From Alphaproteobacteria bacterium (GTDB taxonomy: Bacteria; Pseudomonadota; Alphaproteobacteria; GCA-2731375), in NCBI GenBank assembly GCA_021776235.1, contig JAJFGG010000069.1, positions 124,001 to 188,000 on the forward strand: a stretch of DNA of 64,000 nucleotides, given 5' to 3'. Within the stretch, counting starts at the first letter, position 1; every line of letters starts with the position of its first letter. A program made the translations under genes and the position numbers. This document shows positions 36,218 through 46,920 of the stretch, in pieces. The notes below the pieces were generated by a model. That model ran no database searches. It saw only the letters and a program-made list of their open reading frames with translations, and was not told the origin of the DNA.

Positions 36218-36688
36218 ATGGCTGGATCCGTCCAAAGTTCATCAGGAATGGGCCGCCGGCCCGGCCGCTACGGCGCCATGTCCGAGATCAATGTGACACC
36301 GTTCGTGGATGTCATGCTGGTACTGTTGGTGGTCTTCATGATTACCGCGCCCTTGCTGACCGTTGGCGTGCCCATCGATCTGCCCAAGACATCCGCCTCC
36401 GACCTGCAGGGTAATGAGGAACCCTTGACCGTTTCGATCAACGCCAAGGGTGAGATTTTCCTGCAGGAGACGCAGGTGGAGCAGGCGGAATTGGTCGCCC
36501 GGCTGTTGGCCATCGCTGAAAACCAGACCACTCGGCGGATCTTCGTACGCGGCGACCGCCTGGTCGATTACGGCGCGGTGATGCTGGTCATGGGCAGCCT
36601 CAATGCAGCCGGGTTCAACAAGGTGGCGCTGGTTACCCAGGTCCCGCAGGGTATAAAGGTCCGCCGGACCGACCCTGAGGCGAAATAA
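36218..36688 (+). CDS. tolR: TolR, inner-membrane partner of TolQ
   Basis: A 156-aa ExbD/TolR-family protein. After a short cytoplasmic tail it has the signature [20 protein letters not shown], with the membrane Asp that carries protons in the complex. A periplasmic domain follows, ending in [15 protein letters not shown]. It starts 5 bp after tolQ. Confidence 0.97.
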   Translation: MAGSVQSSSGMGRRPGRYGAMSEINVTPFVDVMLVLLVVFMITAPLLTVGVPIDLPKTSASDLQGNEEPLTVSINAKGEIFLQETQVEQAELVARLLAIAENQTTRRIFVRGDRLVDYGAVMLVMGSLNAAGFNKVALVTQVPQGIKVRRTDPEAK

Positions 36689-36704
36689 GTAGTGGTGCCG
36701 GACC

Positions 36705-37622
36705 TTGCGCAATGGAATAGCCATATCCGCCTTGCTGCATGCAGCTGTCGTTACGGCGGCTTTCATTGGTCTGCCCGATTTAATGACCCCGCCAGTAATG
36801 GACCAGCCAATCATCGTCGAACTTGTAACGGTAGCGGAACGTACAGTCCCGCAAAAGCCGCCCGAGCCGAAGGCCGAAAAACCGCCACCCCCGGTGCCGG
36901 AATTGAAGACCGAGGCCAAGCCGATACCAAAGCCCCCGGCAGAGAAAGCGCCACCGCCCGAACCCGTGCAGAAGGTAGCAGAGCCGCCGCCGCCGCCGCC
37001 CGCCAAACCGGAAAAGACGACGATGCCGCCGCCCAAGCCGAAGCCCGCGGAAAAACCCGCGAAAAAGGCCAAGGCACCTGTAAAACTGACCTCGGTGGAG
37101 CCATCAAAGGCGTTTCGTACATTGCCCCGCCCGCGGGCGAAGCCAAAGCGCCCGCGCCGGCAGTTCAGCGCCGACCGCATTGCCGCGTTGTTGGACAAGG
37201 ACCAGAAAAAGAAGCAGACCGAGCCGCGGCGTCAGGTCGCCAAAACCGCGGCGGCCAAGCCGCCGCCCACGCGGCCACGGGCCGCCCCGCCGCGGCTCCG
37301 TTCTCAGCCCATGACCATGAGCGAGGTCGACGCCATTCGCTATCAGATCGAAAAGTGCTGGTCCATTCCAGCTGGCGCCAGGGACGCGGAAAACCTGGTC
37401 GTCCGCATCAGGATATTCTTGAATATGGACGGATCATTGTCCAAGGCGCCCGAAATCGTAGGTGGCAATCAATCGGGCGATCCGTTCTATCGAACCGCGG
37501 CGGAGAGTGCCCGACGCGCGGTCTTGAAATGCCAGCCACTGAAAAATCTGCCGGTCGAAAAGTATTCGAACTGGCGCGAGATAACATTGACCTTCAATCC
37601 CCGCGAGATGTTGGGCGGTTGA
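36705..37622 (+). CDS. tolA: TolA, periplasm-spanning Tol-Pal protein
   Basis: A 305-aa protein with one N-terminal membrane helix (IAISALLHAAVVTAAFIGL, about 5-23). Residues about 45-205 are a Pro/Lys/Ala-rich, extended region with repeated PPPEP and KPK clusters that would span the periplasm. A C-terminal TonB/TolA-like domain (about 205-300; MTMSEVDAIRYQIEKCWSIP and FKPSRP-like ends) contacts Pal. Start TTG 36705 has no strong ribosome binding site, which suggests coupling to tolR. The plus-strand alternate frame (36692-37639) is a shadow. Confidence 0.93.
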   Translation: MRNGIAISALLHAAVVTAAFIGLPDLMTPPVMDQPIIVELVTVAERTVPQKPPEPKAEKPPPPVPELKTEAKPIPKPPAEKAPPPEPVQKVAEPPPPPPAKPEKTTMPPPKPKPAEKPAKKAKAPVKLTSVEPSKAFRTLPRPRAKPKRPRRQFSADRIAALLDKDQKKKQTEPRRQVAKTAAAKPPPTRPRAAPPRLRSQPMTMSEVDAIRYQIEKCWSIPAGARDAENLVVRIRIFLNMDGSLSKAPEIVGGNQSGDPFYRTAAESARRAVLKCQPLKNLPVEKYSNWREITLTFNPREMLGG

Positions 37623-37652
37623 GGTTGCGGAGAAATTAGGAAGCAAATCGCG

Positions 37653-39011
37653 ATGTGGACCGTCCTTACAGCTAGACAAATTTTCACCGTTGGCCTGCTC
37701 TTGATCCTGCCGTGCCTTGCAATGGCGCCGCCGGCGGCCTGGGCAGCATTAGAGATCGATATTACCAAAGGAAATGTGGATCCCATGCCGGTGGCGATTC
37801 CCGATTTCTATGGGGCCGGTGCGGCCGCCGCAGAGCAGGGTCAACGCATGGCGCAGGTGATCACCGCCAATTTGGATCGATCCGGTCTGTTCCGGCACCT
37901 GGACCCAAAGTCCTTTATTCAAACCCCGGAATCATTGCAGGCCCGTCCCCGGTTCGCCGATTGGCGGGTCCTGAATGCCCAGGCCCTGGTCTCGGGCAAG
38001 GTGGCTGTGGAGAACGATGGCCGGCTGCGGGTCGAATTTCGCCTTTGGGATGTGTTGGCGGGAGAACAGATGACCGGCCTGGTTTATTTCAGCACACCGG
38101 GCAATTGGCGCCGTATCGCCCATGTCATCTCCGATGCCATCTATAAACGCCTGACTGGCGAAGAGGGCTACTTTGATACCCGGGTGGTTTATGTGGCGGA
38201 ATCCGGACCCCGGGACCGGCGCGTCAAACGCCTGGCCATTATGGATCAGGACGGCGACGGCCACCGGTTTTTGACCGATGGCAGTTATCTGGTGCTAACG
38301 CCGCGTTTCTCTCCGTCGCGTCAGGAAATCACCTACCTGTCCTATTATCGCGATACGCCGCGGGTCTATCTCTACAACATCGACACGGGACGGCAGGAGG
38401 TCTTGGGTGAGTTTCCCGGGATGACCTATGCGCCGCGATTTTCGCCAGACGGCAACCGGGTTATCATGAGCATGGCGCGGGGCGGTAAATCCAATATCTT
38501 TGCCATGGATCTGCGCACCCGGGCGATCAATCAATTGACCAAGGGTCCGGCTATCGATACCTCCCCCTGCTACTCACCGGATGGCAAGTATGTGGTTTTC
38601 AATTCTGATCGCGGTGGTAGCCAACAACTTTATGTGATGAAGGCCGACAGCACAGGGGTAAAACGTATATCCTTCGGTGACGGGCGCTATGCCACGCCGG
38701 TCTGGTCGCCGCGCGGAGACTTGGTCGCTTTCACTAAAATGCACAAGGGAAGATTTTTCATCGGTGTAATGCGAGCCGACGGCAGCGGCGAAAGGCTGCT
38801 GTCTGAAAGTTTCCTTGACGAAGGCCCGACCTGGGCTCCAAACGGCCGTGTATTGATGTTTTTTCGCCAAAAACCGGCCCGCAAAGGCAAGAACGCCGGC
38901 CGTACCCGCCTGTGGTCGGTTGACCTGACAGGTTACAATGAACGCGAGATGATCACGCCGATCGACGCATCGGACCCAGCCTGGTCACCTCTAAGCCCCT
39001 TGAATCGTTAG
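37653..39011 (+). CDS. tolB: TolB, periplasmic propeller protein
   Basis: A 452-aa periplasmic Tol-Pal protein. A signal peptide ends near residue 32 ([22 protein letters not shown]). The N-terminal TolB domain follows, then a six-bladed beta-propeller with repeats such as [32 protein letters not shown] and [14 protein letters not shown]. It binds Pal and is released by TolA. It follows tolA by 31 bp. Confidence 0.97.
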   Translation: MWTVLTARQIFTVGLLLILPCLAMAPPAAWAALEIDITKGNVDPMPVAIPDFYGAGAAAAEQGQRMAQVITANLDRSGLFRHLDPKSFIQTPESLQARPRFADWRVLNAQALVSGKVAVENDGRLRVEFRLWDVLAGEQMTGLVYFSTPGNWRRIAHVISDAIYKRLTGEEGYFDTRVVYVAESGPRDRRVKRLAIMDQDGDGHRFLTDGSYLVLTPRFSPSRQEITYLSYYRDTPRVYLYNIDTGRQEVLGEFPGMTYAPRFSPDGNRVIMSMARGGKSNIFAMDLRTRAINQLTKGPAIDTSPCYSPDGKYVVFNSDRGGSQQLYVMKADSTGVKRISFGDGRYATPVWSPRGDLVAFTKMHKGRFFIGVMRADGSGERLLSESFLDEGPTWAPNGRVLMFFRQKPARKGKNAGRTRLWSVDLTGYNEREMITPIDASDPAWSPLSPLNR

Positions 39012-39359
39012 TGGATCATGGTTAATGTCAACGGTGGAATTTGGGTGCGAGGTGCACCATAAAAACCGCCGTACGTTTAGTTTGTCGGCCCCGGCAGACA
39101 ATTGGGTAGTTTAATTGTGCCATGTGATAGTTTGTCGTTAGTCTGTTGTTAAACTAATGCTGTCCATGTATGTCTGGCCCTAAGGGGCATGTTGGTTGAA
39201 ATATTAACGGTCAAGGGTTGTTTGCGAATACCTGAACTGCCTGTGAATTGTGTTTAAAATGGCATAACAAAACCATGTTGGCGGCATTGATTGGCGAAAT
39301 TTTGCCGTGAACACCGAAATATCTGAACGCCGAAATAAGGGAATGAGGAGTGGTCTCTA
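39012..39359. other. 348-bp leader of pal
   Basis: AT-rich intergenic DNA with no believable frame. It has several TTTAATTG and TTAAAC runs and probably holds the pal promoter and an RNA leader, with a GAGGAG ribosome binding site just before the ATG (39348-39353 area). No strong hairpin or family motif was recognised. Confidence 0.5.
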
Positions 39360-39896
39360 ATGGTCTTTGAGAAATTTGCGTTAAGGGCGGCGTGTTTGGC
39401 GGCAACCATCCTGTTGGTCGCGGCGTGTGAAACAGCGGTCGAAGAACAGGCTGATGTATCGGGCACGGGAAGCGCCGAACAAGCGACAACTGCGACGACC
39501 ACGGCCGAATCCAAAGCGACGATGGAGAGCAAGGTGATCCCCGGTTCACAGGAGGATCTAGTGCTTAACGTTGGCAGTCAAATTCAGTTTGCCTACGATA
39601 AATCCAATTTGCGCCCCGACGCCCGGCAGGTTGTGGAACGCTGGGCTGACTGGCTGCAGCAGTATCCGGCGGTAACGGTTACCATCGAAGGCCACTGCGA
39701 TGAGCGGGGCACGCGGGAATACAACCTGGGCCTAGGTGAAAGGCGCGCGGATTCGGCGCGTAAATACCTGATCGCCCTGGGCATCAACGCTGATCGTGTC
39801 GGGACCATATCTTACGGCAAGGAACGGCCGCTCTGTGTCAGCAGCAATGAAGCCTGCTGGTCACAAAATCGCCGGGACATGTTGCTGGTTAATTAA
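39360..39896 (+). CDS. pal: Pal, peptidoglycan-associated outer-membrane lipoprotein
   Basis: A 178-aa outer-membrane lipoprotein that links the outer membrane to peptidoglycan. The signal ends in a lipobox with the lipidated cysteine C23 (LVAAC). A Thr/Ala-rich linker (about 30-60) leads to an OmpA-like domain with the peptidoglycan-binding segments NLRPDARQVVERW and GHCDERGTREYNLGLGERRA. It has its own leader and is followed by a strong terminator at 39936-39991. Confidence 0.97.
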   Translation: MVFEKFALRAACLAATILLVAACETAVEEQADVSGTGSAEQATTATTTAESKATMESKVIPGSQEDLVLNVGSQIQFAYDKSNLRPDARQVVERWADWLQQYPAVTVTIEGHCDERGTREYNLGLGERRADSARKYLIALGINADRVGTISYGKERPLCVSSNEACWSQNRRDMLLVN

Positions 39897-39935
39897 CGCC
39901 GGCGTCGCTTACTCATTCAGAGATGTTGGGTGGTT

Positions 39936-39991
39936 TTCCGGACCGCCCCGTTTGCACCACCAAGGTGCTCGGGGCGGCCCGGAATTTTTTT
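39936..39991 (+). terminator. Strong rho-independent terminator after pal
   Basis: A stem of 15 pairs with one A-C mismatch (39936-39950 with 39970-39984) and a nested GCACC/GGTGC inner pair in the loop, followed by seven T (39985-39991). It sits 40 bp after the pal stop, so cpoB, 135 bp further, should have its own promoter or depend on read-through. Confidence 0.92.
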
Positions 39992-40126
39992 GTCCTTGCC
40001 GCAGTGGACCGATAGGTTCCACCAATGGCTATAATTTTGCCGTATTCCGATATTAAAAGCCGGTATGGTATTTATCGCCCAGCGTACAACCCAATATGTC
40101 AGCATGGCTGGCCGGAGTAAGGATCA

Positions 40127-41071
40127 ATGCAACGCGTTCGCCAAGCTTTTGTCTTCAGTCACGCCTTGATCTGGGCGGCGCCTGCGTGGTGGGCCCTGTT
40201 GTTGGCGGCCATGCTGGTCCTGCCGACACCGGCGCAGGCGCAAAGCGCCGATGTGCAAACCCTGACCGAGCGAATTGAGCGGCTGCAGCGGGATCTCCGC
40301 ACGCTGGAGAAAGACTATTACCGCGGCGAACGGCGCGCGGCCTCCAAGCCGGGTACGGCGTCCCGTGCCGGTGCCGCGCCAACTTCCGGTCAACTGGCAA
40401 ATGCGGAAATTCGCATGAGCAATTTGGAGGCGGAAATGCGCCGCCTGACCGGGCAACTGGAAGAAGTTCGCCACGGCATACAGACCGTGTTGCAGCGGCT
40501 GGACAGCCTGGTCAAGGATGTGGAATTCCGATTGACCGAGATTGAACGCGGGCAGTCCAAAGACCAGGGATCAACGGCGCCTTCGGGCGCGGCGCCTGGA
40601 TCGAACGGCGCCACGAACGGAAAGCAAGACACCGAGGCGTCGATCCAAACGCCGCCGCCGGGACCACCGCCGGTACTGCCTGAGGGCACGACGATCGAAC
40701 GATATAACTATGCCTATTCCATGCTTTTGAACGTGCGCCTGGATGAAGCCGAGGCGGCTTTTCAGGAGTTTCTCGCCCAGCATCCTGATGATGCCCTGGC
40801 CGGCAATGCGCAATACTGGTTGGGTGAAACCTACTACACGCAGAATAAACTGACCGATGCCGCGCAGACCTTTCTGATTGGTCTGCAACGCTATCCAAAA
40901 AGCAACAAGGCGCCGGATACCATGCTGAAGCTGGGTATTACCTTGGGCAAAATGGGGCAAAAGGAAGAAGCCTGCGCCACGTTCACGGAAATGACGAAAC
41001 TGTTCACCAGCTTGCGGCCCCAGGTGCGCAAGCGGTTGCGGCAGGAAATGCGCGTCGGGAGCTGCCGTTGA
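40127..41071 (+). CDS. cpoB: CpoB (YbgF), Tol-Pal-associated TPR protein
   Basis: A 314-aa periplasmic protein that coordinates Tol-Pal with peptidoglycan synthesis. An N-terminal signal (VLPTPAQAQSA, cleaved near residue 38) is followed by a coiled coil (about 43-75; TLTERIERLQRDLRTLEK and NLEAEMRRLTGQLEEV), a disordered Gly/Pro linker and TPR repeats (about 195-310) that include LLNVRLDEAEAAFQEFLAQHPD and DNALAGNAQYWLGE-like motifs. It is downstream of the pal terminator and just before tilS. Confidence 0.93.
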   Translation: MQRVRQAFVFSHALIWAAPAWWALLLAAMLVLPTPAQAQSADVQTLTERIERLQRDLRTLEKDYYRGERRAASKPGTASRAGAAPTSGQLANAEIRMSNLEAEMRRLTGQLEEVRHGIQTVLQRLDSLVKDVEFRLTEIERGQSKDQGSTAPSGAAPGSNGATNGKQDTEASIQTPPPGPPPVLPEGTTIERYNYAYSMLLNVRLDEAEAAFQEFLAQHPDDALAGNAQYWLGETYYTQNKLTDAAQTFLIGLQRYPKSNKAPDTMLKLGITLGKMGQKEEACATFTEMTKLFTSLRPQVRKRLRQEMRVGSCR

Positions 41072-41143
41072 ATCTGTAATTTGCTTCTAATATCAAAGCC
41101 GCCTGCGCCCGTGGGGTTCCTATCAGGGAAATTCGCTTTAACC

Positions 41144-42457
41144 ATGCCGGCCATCAGCAAAGATCAATTCGCCGCCTTGATGCGGTTATTGGGCCCGTTC
41201 GAAAAGGCACCGGACCTGGCTGTCGCCGTATCGGGCGGTGCCGATAGCATGGCCCTGGCTTTGTTGGCTCATGTCTGGGCCCGGCACCGGGGCGGTGCTA
41301 TCACGGCCCTGACGGTTGACCATGGCCTGCGGCGCGCGGCGGCGGGCGAAGCCCGCCAGGTGCGTACCTGGTTGATGGGGCATGGCATTGCTCATCAAAC
41401 CTTGCGCTGGCGTGGGGCCAAGCCGGACAGTGGCATTCAGGCCGCGGCCCGTCAGGCCCGCTATGAACTGCTGGGGGAATGGTGCCGGCGGCGGGGTGTC
41501 TTGCATTTATTGACGGCCCATCACCGCGACGATCAGGCGGAAACCCTGCTGTTACGGTTACAGCAGGGCAGCGGCGTCGAGGGCCTGGCGGGCATGCCGG
41601 CGGTCCGCGCCTTGCCCGGCGTTCGCCTGCTGCGCCCCTTGTTGAAACAGCGCAGGCGCGATCTGTCGGCCAGCCTGGACCACCAGGGGCAAGCATGGCT
41701 GGAAGACCCTTCCAACCAGGAGGAACGCTTTGCCAGGGTTCGGGTCCGGCGCGATCTTGCCGAGGGCAGCAGCGGCACCGGCGGCACGACGGCGCTGCTT
41801 AAGCTGGCCAGCGAGGCTGCCGCCGCACGGCGGCAATTGCGCGGCGCCCTGGCTGACCTGGCGGCCCGGACGGTGCGTCTGCATCCTGCTGGCTTCTGCC
41901 AGTTTGATCCGGCGCTTTGTCTGGGCCAAAACCGGGCCCTGCTGGCGCCACTTTTGGGCGATATTTTGCGCTGTATCGGAGGCGGCATCCATCGCCCTCG
42001 CCGCGAACGTATGGAGCGGCTGTGTCAGGACCTGACGGGGCACAAGTTAACGGCCGGGCGGACCCTGGCGGGCAGCCGTATTTTACCTGACGCCAGTGGC
42101 CTGTTGATTTGCCGGGAAGCCGGCCGGTCGCCGGGCCGGATTGACCTGGGCGCCGAGAAAAGCGGCCGCTGGGACCGCTTCAATTGGACTTTGACCGGGA
42201 AATCTGCAGCCCACCTTTCTCTGGGCGCACTGGGCCAGGACGGTTGGCGGCAGGTTCGTGCGCGGGCGGGCTTCACCCTACCGGGACCGGTCCGCCCCGG
42301 TTTGCCGGCGTTACGGCAGGGCGATCGGGTGCTGGCGGTGCCCCACCTGAATCTGGGGCCCGGCGAACTGGCGCCCAAAGGCTTGCAAGATCTCCGTTTT
42401 GCAGCCAGATTTTCGCCACCTCGTTCCCTGCAGCCTGATGCGATGATCCTTGTATGA
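41144..42457 (+). CDS. tilS: tRNA(Ile)-lysidine synthetase TilS
   Basis: Modifies the wobble C of tRNA-Ile(CAU) to lysidine using ATP. The preferred start is ATG 41144, giving about 437 aa; the open frame also begins at 41081 with 21 more codons. The PP-loop VSGGADSMALALL is near residue 29, followed by LTVDHGLRRAA, AHHRDDQAETLLLRL and GLAGM motifs, then a long C-terminal TilS domain rich in Arg and Leu. It comes 72 bp after cpoB and before ftsH, its usual neighbour in Alphaproteobacteria. Confidence 0.93.
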   Translation: MPAISKDQFAALMRLLGPFEKAPDLAVAVSGGADSMALALLAHVWARHRGGAITALTVDHGLRRAAAGEARQVRTWLMGHGIAHQTLRWRGAKPDSGIQAAARQARYELLGEWCRRRGVLHLLTAHHRDDQAETLLLRLQQGSGVEGLAGMPAVRALPGVRLLRPLLKQRRRDLSASLDHQGQAWLEDPSNQEERFARVRVRRDLAEGSSGTGGTTALLKLASEAAAARRQLRGALADLAARTVRLHPAGFCQFDPALCLGQNRALLAPLLGDILRCIGGGIHRPRRERMERLCQDLTGHKLTAGRTLAGSRILPDASGLLICREAGRSPGRIDLGAEKSGRWDRFNWTLTGKSAAHLSLGALGQDGWRQVRARAGFTLPGPVRPGLPALRQGDRVLAVPHLNLGPGELAPKGLQDLRFAARFSPPRSLQPDAMILV

Positions 42458-42572
42458 TGGCGCCTTAGCATTATCTTTATGGGAATGGGTCATAATGGTG
42501 TAATGAGTTTATCCCTTTTGACTTGGGAATGATGGCAAGGGCTAACCGAGAGCTGCCGGAAAAGGATCCAAC

Positions 42573-44504
42573 GTGAGCAATTTTAGTCGAAATATCGCCC
42601 TATGGGTGATCATCGCCCTATTGGTTTTGGCACTGTTCAACCTCTTTAAGGGCCCCAGCACGCGTGGTTCGGCAAGCAATCTGGCCTATTCCCAGTTCAT
42701 TTCAGAAGTTGAAGGCGGTCAGGTCCGCGACGTCACCATTCAAGGCAACACGATCAGCGGCCATTACACCGGCGGCACACCTTTCAATTCCTATGCGCCC
42801 AACGATCCGGATCTCGTGCGCAAACTGAACCAACACGGCGTGACCATTTCGGCGGCGCCGGATGAAGAAGGCACGCCGACCCTGTTTGCAATTTTGTTAA
42901 ACTGGTTCCCCATGCTGCTATTGATCGGCGTCTGGATCTTTTTCATGCGCCAGATGCAGTCCGGAGGCGGCAAGGCCATGGGTTTCGGCAAGTCCAAGGC
43001 CCGGTTGCTGACCGAACGCCAGGGCCGGGTTACCTTCGACGAAGTGGCCGGTATCGACGAGGCCAAGGAAGAGTTGGAGGAGATTGTCGAGTTTCTGAAA
43101 GACCCGCAAAAATTCCAACGCCTGGGTGGCCGTATTCCCAAGGGCGCTCTTTTGGTTGGCCCGCCCGGCACCGGCAAGACCTTGTTGGCGCGCGCAATCG
43201 CCGGCGAGGCGAACGTTCCGTTTTTCACGATTTCCGGTTCCGACTTTGTAGAAATGTTCGTGGGCGTGGGCGCTTCGCGCGTACGCGACATGTTCGAACA
43301 AGCAAAGAAGAACGCGCCCTGCATCATTTTCATCGACGAAATTGATGCCGTCGGCCGCCATCGCGGCGCCGGCCTGGGTGGCGGCAACGATGAACGCGAG
43401 CAAACCCTGAACCAGCTGTTGGTGGAAATGGACGGGTTTGAGGCCAACGAGGGTGTCATCCTGATCGCCGCTACCAACCGCCCTGACGTGCTGGACCCCG
43501 CGTTGCTGCGGCCCGGCCGTTTCGACCGTCAGGTGGTGGTGCCCAATCCCGATATCATTGGCCGTGACAAAATCCTCAAGGTGCATATGCGCAAGGTGCC
43601 CATGGCGCCTGATGTGGACTCCCGCATCATCGCCCGTGGCACACCTGGGTTTTCCGGCGCCGATTTGGCCAATCTGGTGAACGAGGCTGCCCTGTTGGCG
43701 GCCCGCAAGAACCGGCGCGTCGTCACCATGCAGGAATTCGAACAAGCCAAGGACAAGGTGATGATGGGCGCGGAACGGCGCTCTATGGTGATGTCGGACG
43801 ACGAAAAGGAACTCACCGCCTATCACGAAGGCGGGCATGCCCTTGTCGGCCTGCTGGTGCCTGGCAATGACCCTCTGCACAAGGTCACGATCATCCCCCG
43901 CGGCCGCGCTTTGGGCGTCACCATGAACCTGCCTGAAACCGACAAATATGGCTATAAGAAGAGCGAAATCTGCGCCAGACTGGCCATGACGTTCGGCGGC
44001 CGGGTGGCTGAAACCCTGATCTATGGCCCCGAGGACGTCACCACCGGTGCCGGCCAGGATATCCAACAGGCAACCTCGTGGGCCCGGCGCATGGTCACCG
44101 AATGGGGCATGAGTGACAAGCTGGGTCCGTTGGCCTATTCCGGCAACGAGCAGGAAGTTTTCCTTGGTCATTCGGTTACCCAGACCAAAAATATTTCGGA
44201 CGCCACGGCCAAGATTATCGACGAGGAGATCCGTCGTATCGCCGAAGACGCGGAAGCATTGGCGACCAAGGTGCTGACCGAAAATTTGGACAAACTGCAT
44301 GCGGTCGCCAAGGCCTTGCTGGAATACGAGACCTTGAACGGTGAAGAGGTCAGTCAGTTGCTGCGCGGCGAAACTATCGAGCGCCCCGACGAGTTTGATC
44401 CGCCCGAGGATACCGCCACGGCGACTTCCGTGCCGCCGTCGGCCAAGCCGAAGAAGCCGGAAGGCCCGGGTGGAATGGAGCCCGAACCACAACCCGGCTC
44501 CTGA
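42573..44504 (+). CDS. ftsH: ATP-dependent zinc metalloprotease FtsH
   Basis: Membrane AAA+ protease that degrades short-lived and misfolded membrane proteins. The 643-aa product from GTG 42573 has two N-terminal membrane helices (about 8-26 and 108-128), Walker A GPPGTGKT (196-203), Walker B IIFIDEID, the second region of homology with [18 protein letters not shown], and the zinc site H418-E-G-G-H422. The C-terminus is a disordered Pro-rich tail (about 615-643). The upstream 115-bp spacer includes AAAAGGATCC before the start. A second ftsH paralogue lies at the window end. Confidence 0.97.
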   Translation: MSNFSRNIALWVIIALLVLALFNLFKGPSTRGSASNLAYSQFISEVEGGQVRDVTIQGNTISGHYTGGTPFNSYAPNDPDLVRKLNQHGVTISAAPDEEGTPTLFAILLNWFPMLLLIGVWIFFMRQMQSGGGKAMGFGKSKARLLTERQGRVTFDEVAGIDEAKEELEEIVEFLKDPQKFQRLGGRIPKGALLVGPPGTGKTLLARAIAGEANVPFFTISGSDFVEMFVGVGASRVRDMFEQAKKNAPCIIFIDEIDAVGRHRGAGLGGGNDEREQTLNQLLVEMDGFEANEGVILIAATNRPDVLDPALLRPGRFDRQVVVPNPDIIGRDKILKVHMRKVPMAPDVDSRIIARGTPGFSGADLANLVNEAALLAARKNRRVVTMQEFEQAKDKVMMGAERRSMVMSDDEKELTAYHEGGHALVGLLVPGNDPLHKVTIIPRGRALGVTMNLPETDKYGYKKSEICARLAMTFGGRVAETLIYGPEDVTTGAGQDIQQATSWARRMVTEWGMSDKLGPLAYSGNEQEVFLGHSVTQTKNISDATAKIIDEEIRRIAEDAEALATKVLTENLDKLHAVAKALLEYETLNGEEVSQLLRGETIERPDEFDPPEDTATATSVPPSAKPKKPEGPGGMEPEPQPGS

Positions 44505-44567
44505 GCCTGGTGGCCGGCCCTGTCCCTGCGCGCTGACCCTGCGGACGGCGCCTATTTCGCGCCAATT

Positions 44568-45566
44568 TTGAATCAATCCGGCGCGGGCCTGCCCTTCGCG
44601 GGCGGTCCTTTGTACTTTGGCTATTGTCGAACCTTCGGCCGGCGGATCGCCGCCGAAACCTTGAGCATCGAGGACGCAGAACGCCGTGCGCCGGCGCCCC
44701 TGCGGGCGTTGCGGGCGCCGCGGCCCAGCATTGCCGGGCTCGAGCTGTCCTGGCCTTTGCTTATGGGCATCGTCAATGTCACCCCGGACAGCTTTCACGA
44801 CGGCGGCCGGCGCCTGGATCCCAAAAAGGCCATTACCCATGGCCGGGCCCTGGCGTCAGCCGGCGCGGCGATCCTGGATATTGGCGGTGAATCCACCCGG
44901 CCCGGTGCCAGCGCAGTGCCGGTGGCGGAGGAACTGTCCCGGGTTATCCCGGTAATCGAAACTTTGGCGGGAGAGGGCCTGGTTATTTCGGTGGATACCC
45001 GCAGGTCGGCGGTGATGGCGGCGGCGGTCAAGGCCGGTGCCCGCTTGATCAACGACGTTACGGCACTGCGCCATGATCCCGAAAGCCTGGCCTGTGCCGC
45101 TGAACTGGCGGTGCCGGTGGTGTTGATGCATAGCCGGGGCGAGCCGTCCAACATGCAAACCATGACCCAGTATGACGATCTGATCATGGATGTCTTTGAC
45201 GCCCTGGCCGCGCGGGTGGAAGCCTGCGCCGCCGCCGGCATTGACCAGAGCCAGTTGCTTGTCGATCCAGGCCTGGGTTTTGCCAAGAATGCGGCGCAAT
45301 GCGCCGAGCTTTTACGCCAGTTGGCATCATTCCATGCCCTGGGCTGTCCGCTTGTGATCGGCGCCTCGCGGAAATCCTTTATTGGCAATTTGGCGGGTGC
45401 GGTCCGATCCGGGGACCGCCTGCCAGGCTCGCTGGCGGCGGCATTTTGGGCTATGCAACAGGGGGCGGCGGTTTTGCGGGTCCACGACGTGGCCGAGACA
45501 GCCCAGATGATGGCGATGTTCCGGTCGCTTTGCTATAAAGGTCGTGAGCAAACAGATGCTGAGTGA
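44568..45566 (+). CDS. folP: Dihydropteroate synthase FolP
   Basis: Joins p-aminobenzoate to the pterin in folate synthesis; it is the sulfonamide target. The 332-aa product has the motif [19 protein letters not shown], the [11 protein letters not shown] loop, [24 protein letters not shown] and the late [13 protein letters not shown] 60-residue N-terminal extension precedes the core (up to IAGLELSWP); TTG 44568 is the listed start, but a later one is possible. It directly precedes glmM, 7 bp away, a common pairing. Confidence 0.93.
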   Translation: MNQSGAGLPFAGGPLYFGYCRTFGRRIAAETLSIEDAERRAPAPLRALRAPRPSIAGLELSWPLLMGIVNVTPDSFHDGGRRLDPKKAITHGRALASAGAAILDIGGESTRPGASAVPVAEELSRVIPVIETLAGEGLVISVDTRRSAVMAAAVKAGARLINDVTALRHDPESLACAAELAVPVVLMHSRGEPSNMQTMTQYDDLIMDVFDALAARVEACAAAGIDQSQLLVDPGLGFAKNAAQCAELLRQLASFHALGCPLVIGASRKSFIGNLAGAVRSGDRLPGSLAAAFWAMQQGAAVLRVHDVAETAQMMAMFRSLCYKGREQTDAE

Positions 45567-45573
45567 GGGGCGT

Positions 45574-46920
45574 ATGGAACGCGAATATTTTGGCACGGAC
45601 GGTATTCGCGGCACGGCCAATGCGTGGCCCATGACGGCCGAGATAGCGGTCCGGGCGGGCATGGCGGCCGGCTTGCAGTTTACCCGCGGCGACCATCGTC
45701 ATCGGGTTGTGGTGGGCAAGGACACCCGATTGTCGGGCTATATGCTGGAACCGGCTTTGACAGCGGGCTTCACCTCCGTGGGCATGGATGTCATCCTGGT
45801 CGGTCCCATGCCGACCCCGGCGGTTGCCATGTTGACCCGCAGCCTGCGGGCTGATTTGGGCGTTGTGCTTTCAGCCTCGCACAACCACTTTGCTGACAAT
45901 GGCATCAAATTGTTCGGCCCTGACGGTTATAAATTGTCGGACCGTATCGAGACCGAAATCGAGGCGCGCATGCAGTCAGACATGTCGGCCTTACTGGCCA
46001 AGCCCGCTGATCTTGGCCGGGCCATGCGCTTGGAAGATGCGCCAGGCCGCTATATCGAGGCAGCGAAAGCGACGTTCCCCAACGCCTACCGCCTGAATGG
46101 CCTCAAAATCGTTGTCGATTGCGCCAACGGCGCCGCCTACAAGGTCGCACCAACCGTGTTGTGGGAGTTGGAGGCCGAGGTGATCCCTATCGGCGTTGAT
46201 CCGGATGGCCTCAACATCAACCTGGACTGCGGCTCGGTTCACACGGATTACATGTGCGAGCAGGTTGTCGCCCATGGCGCCGATATCGGCATCGCCCTGG
46301 ACGGTGACGCGGACCGGTTGATTGTGGCCGATGAGCACGGCCAGCTTGTGGATGGTGATCAGTTGATGGCGGCGATAAGCGATTCCTGGGCGGACGCCGG
46401 CAACCTGCTAGGCGGGGGTATCGTCGCGACGGTGATGTCCAATCTGGGTTTGGAGCGTTATCTCGCCACCAAGGGGTTGGCGCTGGTCCGGACCCAGGTC
46501 GGCGACCGCTACGTCGTGGAACATATGCGCCAGCACGGCTTTAACGTCGGCGGCGAACAATCCGGCCATATCGTCATGTCGGATTTTGGCACCACGGGCG
46601 ACGGGTTAATCGCGGCGTTGCAGATCCTGGCTCTGGTCGTGGCCGAAGAGCGCCCGGTCAGCGAGGTTTGCCGCCGTTTCGAGGCGGTGCCGCAACTGTT
46701 GAAAAACGTCCGCTACAGCGGCGCCTCACCTTTGGATACGCCCCAGATCGACGATGCGATTCAACTCCAGCGGGGCCGCCTTGGCGACCAGGGCCGGCTG
46801 TTGATACGGCCCTCCGGGACCGAGCCACTGATCCGTGTCATGGCCGAAGGCGATGATCGTGACCTGATCCATTCGGTGGTTGATGAATTGATCGATCTGA
46901 TCGGGACGGCGGCAAGCTGA
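45574..46920 (+). CDS. glmM: Phosphoglucosamine mutase GlmM
   Basis: Interconverts glucosamine-6- and glucosamine-1-phosphate for UDP-GlcNAc and peptidoglycan. ATG 45574 with GAGGGG upstream is preferred over GTG 45544; the product is then about 448 aa. Hallmarks are [22 protein letters not shown], the catalytic serine loop [17 protein letters not shown] and the metal loop [11 protein letters not shown] terminal [15 protein letters not shown] completes the phosphate-binding site. The TGA overlaps the ATG of thiD (TGATG). Confidence 0.96.
   Translation: MEREYFGTDGIRGTANAWPMTAEIAVRAGMAAGLQFTRGDHRHRVVVGKDTRLSGYMLEPALTAGFTSVGMDVILVGPMPTPAVAMLTRSLRADLGVVLSASHNHFADNGIKLFGPDGYKLSDRIETEIEARMQSDMSALLAKPADLGRAMRLEDAPGRYIEAAKATFPNAYRLNGLKIVVDCANGAAYKVAPTVLWELEAEVIPIGVDPDGLNINLDCGSVHTDYMCEQVVAHGADIGIALDGDADRLIVADEHGQLVDGDQLMAAISDSWADAGNLLGGGIVATVMSNLGLERYLATKGLALVRTQVGDRYVVEHMRQHGFNVGGEQSGHIVMSDFGTTGDGLIAALQILALVVAEERPVSEVCRRFEAVPQLLKNVRYSGASPLDTPQIDDAIQLQRGRLGDQGRLLIRPSGTEPLIRVMAEGDDRDLIHSVVDELIDLIGTAAS

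Noticed and set aside
36692-37639. A 315-aa plus-strand frame over tolA
   Set aside because: Alternate frame of the Pro/Lys-rich tolA repeat. The tolA frame has the membrane helix and the C-terminal domain.
42918-44840. A 640-aa minus-strand frame over ftsH
   Set aside because: Antisense of a conserved gene in a GC-rich genome, with His- and Gln-rich composition.
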